DNA of 36,166 nt from Micrococcaceae bacterium. Lineage in GTDB: Bacteria; Actinomycetota; Actinomycetes; Actinomycetales; Micrococcaceae. The notes beneath the pieces are model-generated. The model was not told the DNA's origin. It did no database searches and saw only the letters and a list, made by a program, of their open reading frames with translations. The position numbers and the translations under genes are program-made. This document shows positions 8,906-17,029 of this stretch, one piece after another; position 1 is the first letter of the stretch; every line of letters begins with the position of its first letter. The stretch spans positions 1 to 36,166 of the forward strand of contig JABXHI010000048.1 in NCBI GenBank assembly GCA_013393415.1, in the 5' to 3' direction.

Positions 8906-10057
8906 ATGGTTAAAAGTTGGACTGCAGCACCGGAACGCTGGGTGACGATCGATCACTCAGCACTCGCGCACAATATTGGCACGATCGCTCAATCGGTCAA
9001 ACCCGCTCAAGTCATGGCAGTGGTCAAAGCAGATGGATACGGGCACGGCGCCGTCGAAGTCGCACAAACCGCCGTCGCGGCAGGAGCGACGTGGTTGGGA
9101 ACCGCCCACGTTCGTGAAGCACTTGAACTGCGCGAAGCCGGCATCGCCGCCCCGCTGTTGGCATGGTTGCACACGATCAACACGCCCTTTGAAGCCGCAG
9201 TGGCACACAACATCGACCTTGGCGTCTCAGGCCCAGAAATTGAAGCAGTCGCCGACGCGGCCCGCGCGACAAACTTACCCGCACGCGTCCACCTAAAAAT
9301 TGACACCGGATTATCTCGCAACGGTGCGGTCCCGGAAGCCTGGGACGCACTGTGTCGTCGTGCGGCGGAACTCCAACAGTCTGGACTGGTCCGCGTCGTC
9401 GGGGTATTCACCCACTTTGCGGTAGCCGATGACCCCGTGGGCGAACCGGCCGTCGATGAACAACTACGCGTCTATCACGAAGCCGTCGACACCGCCCGCA
9501 AACACGGGTTGACCGTCGACGTGCGACACGTGGCAAACTCACCGGCACTGCTCTCACGTCCCGATACCCATTTGGATATGGTCCGTGCCGGGGTCGCGAT
9601 CTACGGCCTGAGCCCATTTGCTGACCGCACCGCAACAGACCTTGGCCTGCGCCCCGTCATGAGTTTCGGCACCACGGTAGCCCACAATAAACCCGCCGAT
9701 GAGGGCACCGGAGTGTCCTACGGGTACGCATACCGCTGCGAAACACCCACCAGGCTGGCGCTGATCCCATGTGGGTACGGCGACGGGGTACCGCGCATCG
9801 CAGCCGGGGCCCCCGTATGGATCGGCGGCAAGTACTACCGGGTGGCCGGACGCATCGCTATGGACCAATTTGTGGTGGACCTCAACACGGACCGCGATGA
9901 TGAGACCACCGCCCCCGTCGGTGCCGAAGTCGAACTCTTTGGTGCCCAGTCCGGTATCCCCTCGGATGCCTGGGCCCAAGCCGCCGACACCATCAACTAC
10001 GAACTGGTCACGCGCATTGGCACTCGCGTACCGCGCGTGCACAAGCAGTGGGTATAA
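8906..10057 (+). CDS. alr: Alanine racemase Alr
   Basis: PLP enzyme making D-alanine from L-alanine for peptidoglycan. The 383-residue chain has the PLP lysine in AVVKADGYGHGA (Lys41), the barrel motifs HLKIDTGLSRNG, VGVFTHFA and ANSPALL, and the C-terminal domain tyrosine in GVSYGYAYR (269-277), plus CGYGDGVPR and RIAMDQFVVDL. It is in the usual actinobacterial place between nnr and tsaE. The start ATG at 8906 follows the nnr stop by about 30 bases. It fits functionally with glmM and the VanY-like carboxypeptidase in this window. Confidence 0.97.
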   Translation: MVKSWTAAPERWVTIDHSALAHNIGTIAQSVKPAQVMAVVKADGYGHGAVEVAQTAVAAGATWLGTAHVREALELREAGIAAPLLAWLHTINTPFEAAVAHNIDLGVSGPEIEAVADAARATNLPARVHLKIDTGLSRNGAVPEAWDALCRRAAELQQSGLVRVVGVFTHFAVADDPVGEPAVDEQLRVYHEAVDTARKHGLTVDVRHVANSPALLSRPDTHLDMVRAGVAIYGLSPFADRTATDLGLRPVMSFGTTVAHNKPADEGTGVSYGYAYRCETPTRLALIPCGYGDGVPRIAAGAPVWIGGKYYRVAGRIAMDQFVVDLNTDRDDETTAPVGAEVELFGAQSGIPSDAWAQAADTINYELVTRIGTRVPRVHKQWV

Positions 10058-10059
10058 CA

Positions 10060-10569
10060 ATGCAGCAAACACTTCACCTGGCTGATTTGGCGGCAACCCA
10101 ACGATTTGCCATGGCCGTGGCCCGTGCCCTGCGTGCCGGGGACGTCATCCTTCTGACCGGCGACCTCGGAGCAGGCAAAACCACCTTCACCCAGGGCCTG
10201 GCCAAGGCTATGGGGATCAGTGCGGCAATTACCTCACCGACGTTTGTCGTGGCGCGTCACCACGAGCATCCCGGCAACGGGCTGCATCTGGTTCACGTGG
10301 ATGCCTACCGACTGACCGACGAGGACGAACTGGCCAGTCTTGACTTGGAAACTTCACTGGATGACTCGGTCGTCGTGGTCGAATGGGGACGCGGAACAGC
10401 CGAAGCCCTCAGCGACAATTATTTGGATATTGAGCTGCAACGCCCCGGCGCAACACCCACCGCGACCGATGAGCTCGTGACCGATTTTTCCGATGCCGAC
10501 GATGAGGAACCGCGCACCGCCATCGTCACCGGTTACGGAGCCCGCTGGGAAGGAACCACGATCGCATGA
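10060..10569 (+). CDS. tsaE: tRNA t6A biosynthesis ATPase TsaE
   Basis: ATPase partner of the TsaB-TsaD complex that makes N6-threonylcarbamoyladenosine at position 37 of ANN-decoding tRNAs. The protein of 169 residues has Walker A GDLGAGKTTFTQGL (34-47), the switch-like region SPTFVVARHHE, the Walker-B-like HVDAYRL and the family motif VVVVEWGRG. The ATG at 10060 is two bases after the alr stop; an in-frame GTG at 10048 inside alr would add four residues. The last part (about 125-169) is acidic (DFSDADDEEPRT) and longer than in E. coli TsaE. The stop overlaps the tsaB start by four bases. Confidence 0.95.
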   Translation: MQQTLHLADLAATQRFAMAVARALRAGDVILLTGDLGAGKTTFTQGLAKAMGISAAITSPTFVVARHHEHPGNGLHLVHVDAYRLTDEDELASLDLETSLDDSVVVVEWGRGTAEALSDNYLDIELQRPGATPTATDELVTDFSDADDEEPRTAIVTGYGARWEGTTIA

Positions 10570-11240
10570 GCCACACGTTTTTAGCCGTGGACACTTCCGC
10601 CACCGCATCGGCGGCCATCACCCGCGACCACGAGGTGATCGCCCACCGTGCGACTGAATCTCAACGCACCCACTCTGAAGTGCTCGCCGGATTTATTACC
10701 GAGGTCATGACCGAAGCCGCCATTGATCCGCGCACGCCCGGGGCATTGGACGGCATCTTTGTGGGCGTGGGCCCCGGCCCATTCACCGGCCTACGAGCAG
10801 GCATCATCACCGCCCAAACCCTGGCCCACACCTGGAACATCCCGGTCTATGGTGTGCTCAGCCTCGACGGGTTGGCGCATCGGGTGGCTGTCGACGCCTT
10901 CCGCATGGGTGCCGAAGAATTCGTGGTGGCAACCGATGCCCGGCGCACAGAAGTCTATTGGGCACACTATGACAATGTTGCCGGCCAACCCCAAAGGATC
11001 CACGGTCCGTTTGTCACCGCTGCGACCGAAGTCACTGAACTGCCCGTCTACGGGGCAGGCGCCGGGCTCTACCCGGATGCACTCTATGGGATGACCGGTT
11101 TCACCGATGCCGTGCCGGATGCCACCGATATCGCCGCCCACGGCAGTCTGGCGCTACGACGCGGCAGAGGACTTGAGCCCGTGACACCGCAATACCTTCG
11201 CGGCCACGACGCCACAATCCCCAAACAGTTGCGCCGATGA
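10566..11240 (+). CDS. tsaB: tRNA t6A biosynthesis protein TsaB
   Basis: Scaffold of the t6A complex, a paralogue of TsaD that dimerises with it. Visible features are the N-terminal ASKHA phosphate loop FLAVDTSATASAAI, the helix with RTHSEVLAGFI and the conserved VGVGPGPFTGLRAGI. Later residues include VVATDARRTEVYWAHY. Length (224) is normal. It overlaps tsaE and rimI by ATGA junctions, so tsaE-tsaB-rimI is almost surely one translationally coupled unit. Confidence 0.95.
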   Translation: MSHTFLAVDTSATASAAITRDHEVIAHRATESQRTHSEVLAGFITEVMTEAAIDPRTPGALDGIFVGVGPGPFTGLRAGIITAQTLAHTWNIPVYGVLSLDGLAHRVAVDAFRMGAEEFVVATDARRTEVYWAHYDNVAGQPQRIHGPFVTAATEVTELPVYGAGAGLYPDALYGMTGFTDAVPDATDIAAHGSLALRRGRGLEPVTPQYLRGHDATIPKQLRR

Positions 11241-11767
11241 ATCTGCCAGAACCCATTGCCCTACCCGACGGCTACACCCAGCGTGATTGGACCGCCGACG
11301 ACATCGCCGTTGTCGCCGCACTCGATGCCCTGGTGTTTGGTCCCGATGCCTGGTCGGCGCCGATCTTCGACTCCGAATACCACGCATCCACGGCAGCGCA
11401 CCCGCACAGCTATTACCAGGTGATCACCCACCACGATGTGGTCGTCGGGTTTGCCGGACTCATGTATGGGCCCCCATTCGCCGATATCACCACCATCGGT
11501 GTGCACCCCGAACACAAAGGCAAGAAACTTGGCGTGGCCCTGCTCATCTGGCTCATGGATACTGCTCGCGAGCTCGGCGCCGAAGATCTCCTGCTCGAAG
11601 TCCGAGCCGATAACACCGTGGCCCAACGGCTCTACGCCAACAACGGATTCGAGCACATTCACACCCGACCCAGGTATTATCCTGGCGGTATAGACGCCTG
11701 GGTCATGCGCAAACGCCTGCGCGACCCAGGCCCATCGAGCGCAGTAGCGCTGACCAACAAGGAGTGA
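11237..11767 (+). CDS. rimI: Ribosomal-protein-alanine N-acetyltransferase RimI
   Basis: GNAT-fold enzyme that acetylates the N-terminal alanine of ribosomal protein S18 in the best studied case; actinobacterial members may act on other proteins. The acetyl-CoA loop is in GVHPEHKGKKLGVALL (motif A), followed by EVRADNTVAQRLYANNGFE and RPRYYPGG, the classic RimI ending. It has 176 residues with a slightly extended N-terminus. It sits between tsaB and tsaD, as in many actinobacteria, and its stop is one base from the tsaD GTG. Confidence 0.93.
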   Translation: MNLPEPIALPDGYTQRDWTADDIAVVAALDALVFGPDAWSAPIFDSEYHASTAAHPHSYYQVITHHDVVVGFAGLMYGPPFADITTIGVHPEHKGKKLGVALLIWLMDTARELGAEDLLLEVRADNTVAQRLYANNGFEHIHTRPRYYPGGIDAWVMRKRLRDPGPSSAVALTNKE

Positions 11768-11768
11768 C

Positions 11769-12842
11769 GTGACAGCCCCCGTAGTTGTAGGTATCGAAAC
11801 CTCGTGCGACGAAACCGGCATCGGCATCGTCTCCGGCACCACACTCCTAGCCCACCAGGTCGCATCGTCGATGGACGAACACGTCGCCTTCGGCGGTGTC
11901 ATTCCTGAAATCGCCGCACGCGCCCACGTCACCGAATTCTTACCCGTCCTCGACACGGCCCTTGACGAAGCCGAGCTCACCATCGATGATGTGGACGCCA
12001 TCGCCGTGACCGCCGGCCCCGGGCTGGCCGGTGCACTCATGGTCGGGGTTGCCGGGGCCAAAGCGCTCGCCGTCGCGACCGGCAAACCGCTCTATGGCAT
12101 CAACCACCTCATCGCCCACATTGGTGTGGGCTATCTGGATGCGGCCGGAGCAGACTTGCACAACGTCAACCAGCTGGGCGCGCTATTGGTGTCGGGTGGG
12201 CACACCGAAATGTTGAAAATCAACTCGCTGACTTCCGATGTCGAACTGTTGGGTAGCACCATCGATGACGCCGCGGGGGAGGCCTACGACAAAGTTGCTC
12301 GGCTCATTGGGGCCGGGTACCCCGGCGGCCCGGTCATCGACAAGATGGCACGGCAGGGCGACCCGAGCGCTTTCACCTTCCCGCGCGGATTGAGTGCGCC
12401 AAAAAATATGGGCACGGAGAAGACCCCTGGAAAGGACCGATACAGCTGGTCATTTTCCGGACTGAAAACCGCTGTATCTCGAGCGGTCGAACAATTCGAG
12501 CTCCGTGATATGCCGGTCCCCGCGAACGATATCGCTGCTGCGTTTCAAGAAGCCGTTGCGGACGTCATCACGAAAAAAGCCGTACTTGCCGCGACCGAAC
12601 AAGGCATCGACCACATCCTGCTGGGCGGGGGCGTGGCCGCGAACTCTCGATTGCGCGAGCTACTAACCGAACGTACCACCGCCGCTGGCATCGGGTTGAC
12701 CATCCCACCGATCAACTTGTGCACCGATAACGGGGCCATGGTAGCGGCTTTGGGCGCGCAATTGGTTTCCGACGGCGTGACCCCCTCGGATCTGAACTTT
12801 TCGGCAGACCCAACCCAACACGTCAGCCTGATATCGGTCTGA
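11769..12842 (+). CDS. tsaD: tRNA N6-threonylcarbamoyladenosine transferase TsaD
   Basis: Catalytic subunit that moves the threonylcarbamoyl group onto A37 of tRNA. The protein has the ASKHA start VVGIETSCDETG, the metal-binding HLIAH (His113 and His117), VSGGHTEML, STIDDAAGEAYDKVAR, the Kae1-like loop GYPGGPVID and the C-terminal GGGVAANSRLRE and CTDNGAMVA. Length (357) is normal. The start is GTG at 11769, with AAGGAG just before it at the end of rimI. Together with tsaE and tsaB, three t6A genes are present; TsaC/Sua5 is elsewhere. Confidence 0.97.
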   Translation: MTAPVVVGIETSCDETGIGIVSGTTLLAHQVASSMDEHVAFGGVIPEIAARAHVTEFLPVLDTALDEAELTIDDVDAIAVTAGPGLAGALMVGVAGAKALAVATGKPLYGINHLIAHIGVGYLDAAGADLHNVNQLGALLVSGGHTEMLKINSLTSDVELLGSTIDDAAGEAYDKVARLIGAGYPGGPVIDKMARQGDPSAFTFPRGLSAPKNMGTEKTPGKDRYSWSFSGLKTAVSRAVEQFELRDMPVPANDIAAAFQEAVADVITKKAVLAATEQGIDHILLGGGVAANSRLRELLTERTTAAGIGLTIPPINLCTDNGAMVAALGAQLVSDGVTPSDLNFSADPTQHVSLISV

Positions 12843-12864
12843 TCTCTGGATCTCAATAATTGCG

Positions 12865-12882
12865 CAGGTCACCTTTGACCTG
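12865..12882. promoter_or_regulatory. Short palindrome between tsaD and the GltS-like gene
   Basis: A perfect 7-base dyad CAGGTCA/TGACCTG with a 4-base centre. It could be an operator for the downstream symporter or a weak terminator for the tsa run. No T tract follows. Confidence 0.4.
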
Positions 12883-12942
12883 ATAGACATCTTAGAGATA
12901 GCTCATCGAAGTCTGAGATACGCCTCGACGAAAGGTGTTCGT

Positions 12943-14367
12943 ATGTCGCCGTCAACCATCGGGCTGGCCATTCTACTGCTGGGAATTCTTGCCATCGTAG
13001 GCACCATGATCCGGGTTCGCAGTCGGACGGCGCAGAAACTGTTTCTTCCGGTATCGATTATTGCCGGTTTCATCGCCTTGATTTTGGGCCCGCAAGTCCT
13101 GGGACGCCTGGGCGAATGGCTTGGCTGGGATGCCCTCGTGGAGGGTGGTATTTTCGGCGGCGGCGTCCAAGAAGTCTGGGGAGAGCTCCCGGGATTACTC
13201 ATTAGTGTGGTCTTCGCCGCACTCTTTCTGGGGACCACCTTGCCGTCACCAAAACGAGCCGTGAAATTGCTCGGACCGCAACTGTCGTTGGGCGTGACCT
13301 TTGCTTCTGGTCAATATGTCATCGGTATCCTGTTGGCCGTTGCAATCCTCGTCCCGCTGTTTAACGTCAGTCCAATGTTCGGTGCACTCATCGAAATAGG
13401 GTTCGAAGGTGGCCACGGCACTGCGGCCGGCATGGCCCCGGTGATGCAAGAACTGGGCTTTGAAGATGGCGGCGATCTCGCCTTAGCGATGGCCACCGTT
13501 GGGATTCTCTCCGGTGTCATTATCGGTGTGATTGGCGTGAACTGGGCAGCACGACGTGGCCATTCCAAAACCCTCGATGTTTCAGCCAACCGTGACCCGG
13601 AGATCGCTCGTGGCCTGTACGACTCTGAACAGCCTTCGGGTGGTTCACTGACCGTGCGGACCGAATCCGTCGACTCGCTGACGTTACACATCGGTATCAT
13701 CGCGTTGGCCGTGTTGATCGGACAAGGATTGCTGTCTGGTCTCCAAGCTATTGAGCAATGGCTATGGGCTGATACCATCGAGATCTTCGAGTTCGTCCCA
13801 CTGTTCCCACTGGCCATGCTGGGTGGCGTGATCATCCAGCTCATCGGAGATAAAACCGGTCTGGCACGACTCATCGACCGCGGCACGATGGAACGTATTC
13901 AGGGTCTGGCACTCGATACGCTGATCATTGCCGCATTGGCCACCCTGTCGTTGGACGCCATCGTGGACAACCTGTGGCCATTCATTATTCTGGCAGTTGC
14001 CGGGATCCTGTGGAACGTGTTCGTGCTGTTCTTTTTGGCACCGCGCTTCATTCAAAACTTCTGGTTCGAACGTGCCATCGCGGACTTCGGCCAGTCACAA
14101 GGCGTGACGGCCACGGGGCTGCTACTGCTACGCATGGCAGATCCTCACCAAAAGAGTCCCGCCTATGAAGCCTTCGGCTACAAACAGTTAGTCTTCGAGC
14201 CCTTCTTTGGCGGTGGCCTGGTGACAGCCGCCTCCATCCCATTGATCGTTCAATTGGGCCCGTACCCACTCTTGATCATCATGGCGGTGCTCTTGGTCTT
14301 CGCTATCGCTAGTGGACTCTTCTACTTCGGCAAACGCGCCAGCTTCGATTTGGAACGCCAACAGTAA
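12943..14367 (+). CDS. GltS-type sodium/glutamate symporter
   Basis: Multi-span membrane carrier of the GltS (ESS) family, expected to import glutamate with sodium. The chain of 474 residues is built of two inverted halves. The first holds GFEGGHGTAAGMAPVMQELG, which matches the family GHGTA motif of the first re-entrant loop. The second half, after a hydrophilic loop near 215-235, contains LALDTLIIAALATLSL and a late glycine-rich stretch FEPFFGGGLVTAASIP. It ends 14 bases before the convergent glutamate-cysteine ligase gene, so both a glutamate importer and a glutamate consumer lie together. Family is fairly sure, substrate is inferred. Confidence 0.82.
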   Translation: MSPSTIGLAILLLGILAIVGTMIRVRSRTAQKLFLPVSIIAGFIALILGPQVLGRLGEWLGWDALVEGGIFGGGVQEVWGELPGLLISVVFAALFLGTTLPSPKRAVKLLGPQLSLGVTFASGQYVIGILLAVAILVPLFNVSPMFGALIEIGFEGGHGTAAGMAPVMQELGFEDGGDLALAMATVGILSGVIIGVIGVNWAARRGHSKTLDVSANRDPEIARGLYDSEQPSGGSLTVRTESVDSLTLHIGIIALAVLIGQGLLSGLQAIEQWLWADTIEIFEFVPLFPLAMLGGVIIQLIGDKTGLARLIDRGTMERIQGLALDTLIIAALATLSLDAIVDNLWPFIILAVAGILWNVFVLFFLAPRFIQNFWFERAIADFGQSQGVTATGLLLLRMADPHQKSPAYEAFGYKQLVFEPFFGGGLVTAASIPLIVQLGPYPLLIIMAVLLVFAIASGLFYFGKRASFDLERQQ

Positions 14368-14381
14368 GCCCCGAGACAGCC

Positions 14382-15542
14382 TTATTTCCAGGATCGGATT
14401 GATTCCGATGTCTCGCTAGCCGAATGAAGTACCAAATCCGCTAACGTGTTGTGATCTACTTTGGTCCCGAAGGTAGAACCGACCTTGTCCCGCTGCCGGG
14501 ACGCTGCGGTGCCAACCTTGATCATATCTGCCACCCAGCTCAGCTCACGAGCGCACCCGAGCTCTGCCGCAATGGGTTCAAGGCGATTGAGCACGCGGTG
14601 CAGGTGATCCGTCACCAACAGTTCTGTGCCAGCAGAATCGATGATGACAATTGCTTCGAGCCCATACCGAGCCGCGCGCCACTTGTTTTCTTGGACGTAC
14701 CACGGTGGCAAAATATCGACATTAGTCACGGCATCAGCGTCAGACCCGACTGCTTCGTGTACCAAGCACTGGGTCAGTGCTGTAATAGCCCCAACTTGTT
14801 GTAGGGTCGAGACTCCGTCGCATACGCGCTGTTCAACGGTGCCGAACCGCGGGACCGGGCGAATATCCCAGCGCACTTCCGAGACATCATCGACTACACC
14901 TACGTGTAAGAGATCCGCCACGACTGCTTCATAATCCGCCCAGTTATGAAATTGAAATGGCAGCCCTGAGGTCGGCAGCTGCTGGAACACCAAGGTGCGT
15001 TGTGATACGTAGCCGGTATCGTAGCCGCCCCAAAACGGGCTGGAAGCGCTCAGCGCCAAGAGGTGTGGGTAGTACTGGATCAACTGATTTACAGCCGGCA
15101 TAGCTTTTGCCACATGATCCAACCCCACATGGGTATGGAGACCATAGATGAGCATCTGTTGACCCCAATACTGGGTCCGGTCAAGCATCTTCTGATAGCG
15201 GGAGGCTGACGAAATACGTTCATCCAGTGCAATCGCAAAAGGGTGCGTGCCCTGGGAGAATATCGAGAGCTCTTCGTCCACCAACACGTCGAGGAGCTGG
15301 TTGCCTGCACCGGCCAGTTGGTCGAGCCCTTCTTCGACGGAACCACATACGCCGGTGACCAGTTCTAAGGTATTGAGCATGAATTCTCCAACGACCTGAA
15401 ACGGTTCGTCGGAGGGTTCATCGAGTTTGGCGAGTATATCGTCGCCAACATTGCGCAACTGCCCGGTAGCGGCATCAACGAGTCCAAGCTCCCACTCGAT
15501 GCCGACAGTGGACTGAGCAGATTCTGCAAAACCTAGGCGCAC
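14382..15542 (-). CDS. Glutamate-cysteine ligase, GCS2/YbdK family
   Basis: ATP-dependent carboxylate-amine ligase of the GCS2 family, able in characterised members to join glutamate and cysteine weakly. The biological product in mycothiol-making actinobacteria is unclear. Family marks are TVGIEWELGLVD near the N-terminus (metal-binding glutamates), GVCGSVEEGLDQL, the HTHVGLDH motif in LIYGLHTHVGL, and RWDIRPVPRFGTVEQRVCD near residue 230. Length (386) is typical. The start is GTG at 15542 with AAGGAAGG upstream. It faces the glutamate symporter. The 5' side opens into a long non-coding stretch. Confidence 0.88.
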   Translation of the reverse strand: MRLGFAESAQSTVGIEWELGLVDAATGQLRNVGDDILAKLDEPSDEPFQVVGEFMLNTLELVTGVCGSVEEGLDQLAGAGNQLLDVLVDEELSIFSQGTHPFAIALDERISSASRYQKMLDRTQYWGQQMLIYGLHTHVGLDHVAKAMPAVNQLIQYYPHLLALSASSPFWGGYDTGYVSQRTLVFQQLPTSGLPFQFHNWADYEAVVADLLHVGVVDDVSEVRWDIRPVPRFGTVEQRVCDGVSTLQQVGAITALTQCLVHEAVGSDADAVTNVDILPPWYVQENKWRAARYGLEAIVIIDSAGTELLVTDHLHRVLNRLEPIAAELGCARELSWVADMIKVGTAASRQRDKVGSTFGTKVDHNTLADLVLHSASETSESIRSWK

Positions 15543-15943
15543 GACCTTGCCTTCCTTGTAGAGTCAACGCAATATTACCGGCATGCTGTCACCAGGCATT
15601 TTGTCGACTCCCGTTTGGGGCGAGTGTGACGACGTTTTCCGGTAGTTCATCAATAACACGCTTCGTTGTCAGCGAAGATGAAGCCAGAATTTACCCGGTA
15701 GTCTCCGACGTGAGGTGATCGGATCATGGAAAATAGTGGAAAAATTCCCCTAGTTTCGGAATGTGACACACAAGTCACCCCGCAATTCATGAGGGTTCGA
15801 AGCAGAGTGTCAACTCGAAATGCTAGAAAACAAGGAACATGAGCCCCGGTTGCGCCGGAGTCTATGCACTGAGTCGAAATGTGACTTGAATAACCGCATA
15901 ATATCTTGTGCTAATTGGAACAGGCTTACTATGCTGGAGTTCA
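15543..15943. other. Non-coding stretch between divergent ligase and iron-importer genes
   Basis: About 400 bases without a supportable gene, AT-richer to the right. It contains a near-repeat of the sequence TCGRAATGTGAC at 15756-15767 and 15874-15885 (11 of 12 bases equal, 118 bases apart). A dyad GTGAC/GTCAC overlaps the first copy (15763-15778), and a small CTTCG/CGAAG hairpin lies near 15660-15676. These might be regulator sites for the iron importer or the ligase. A 16-codon frame near 15839 was judged too weak. Confidence 0.4.
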
Positions 15944-15962
15944 TTAGCTTAGGCTCGCCTAA
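15944..15962 (+). promoter_or_regulatory. DtxR/IdeR-type iron box
   Basis: The 19 bases from 15944 match the DtxR/IdeR consensus TTAGGTTAGSCTAACCTAA at 16 of 19 places and hold a perfect 7-base dyad CTTAGGC/GCCTAAG (15948-15963). The site is about 50 bases before the iron-siderophore binding protein start, next to AT-rich promoter-like sequence (about 15970-15990). It predicts repression of the four-gene importer by iron-loaded DtxR/IdeR. Confidence 0.88.
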
Positions 15963-16013
15963 GTAGATAAGAATGTTATTCTATTATTTTAGTCTGTCAT
16001 TTGGAGACGAAAC

Positions 16014-17015
16014 GTGAAAAAACTCGGACTCACTCGCACCAACTTGGCTGCACTCATTGCAGTTGGCGCCCTCGGCTTGAATGCATGCGGATCAGCTGAT
16101 GCTGAAAATGCTGACGCAGAAAGCGGCAATGGCGACACCGTAGAGGTGACCGATAAGGCTGGCGACACCCACGCCGTTCCGCAAGAGCCGACATCGGTTG
16201 TTGCCACCGATAACCGGATCTTCCGCACACTCGCCGAGTGGGATGTCGATCTTTCGGCCGCACCCGTGGACTTGATGGCTGACGATCTGGAGGCAACGCA
16301 GAAATACACACAGAGCGAAGACATTTTGAATATCGGCAATCACCGTGAACCGGATATGGAAATGGTGACCGCAGCTCAGCCAGACCTCGTGTTGAATGGC
16401 CAGCGATTCACTCAGCACGCTGAAGATATCGCGGGTGCTATCGATGACGGTGTGCCCATCGTCGATACAAACGTCGAGACTGAAACTGGCGAGATCGACC
16501 AGGAATTCCGTGACCAGATCACCCTGCTCGGAGAAGTTTTCGGAAACCAAGATGAAGCAGAAGAACTCATCGGTGACTTCGATGAAGCCCTAGAGCGTGC
16601 ACAAGAAGCATACGACTCTGACGTCACAGTGACCGGTCTGGTCACGTCCGGTGGCGACATCAACTATGCTGCCCCCACGACAGGTCGTGCCATTGGTCCG
16701 CTGTATGACATCATTGATATGACTCCTGCCCTCGACGATGACGGATCGTCCGATCACACCGGTGACGACATTTCAGTGGAAGCTATTGCCTCAGCAAACC
16801 CAGATTATTTGATTGTGCTGGACCGTGACGCAGCGGCAGGCGATGGCACATCGGCCAGTGCACAAGAGCTCATTGAAGAATCTGAAGCACTCCAGGATGT
16901 ACCTGCCGTCGCAAACGATAATATCTACTACATGCCGGGTGACTTCTACGTCACCGAAGATATCCAGAACTACACAACAATCCTCAACGACCTCGCTGAC
17001 GAATGGTCGGAGTAA
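16014..17015 (+). CDS. Iron-siderophore ABC importer, lipoprotein binding subunit
   Basis: Extracytoplasmic class III binding protein (FepB/CeuE/YclQ group) that captures a ferric siderophore and hands it to the membrane permease. A lipoprotein signal is visible: MKKLGLTRTNLAALIAVGAL then LNAC with the lipidated Cys25. After a short acidic linker the two-lobed domain follows, with VPQEPTSVVATDNRIFRTLAEWDVDL, a middle long helix (about 170-200) and a second lobe with ANPDYLIVLDRDAA. Start is GTG at 16014, supported by GGAG at 16002-16005. It is the first gene behind the iron box. The order binding protein-permease-permease-ATPase matches the ceu/ycl/fat catecholate-type systems, but the siderophore cannot be told. 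Confidence 0.92.
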   Translation: MKKLGLTRTNLAALIAVGALGLNACGSADAENADAESGNGDTVEVTDKAGDTHAVPQEPTSVVATDNRIFRTLAEWDVDLSAAPVDLMADDLEATQKYTQSEDILNIGNHREPDMEMVTAAQPDLVLNGQRFTQHAEDIAGAIDDGVPIVDTNVETETGEIDQEFRDQITLLGEVFGNQDEAEELIGDFDEALERAQEAYDSDVTVTGLVTSGGDINYAAPTTGRAIGPLYDIIDMTPALDDDGSSDHTGDDISVEAIASANPDYLIVLDRDAAAGDGTSASAQELIEESEALQDVPAVANDNIYYMPGDFYVTEDIQNYTTILNDLADEWSE

Positions 17016-17029
17016 CCTAAAGGCCCTGC

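Noticed and set aside
15839-15889. A 16-codon frame before the iron importer
   Set aside because: Ribosome site too close to the ATG, no conservation evidence, and lies in a likely regulatory gap.
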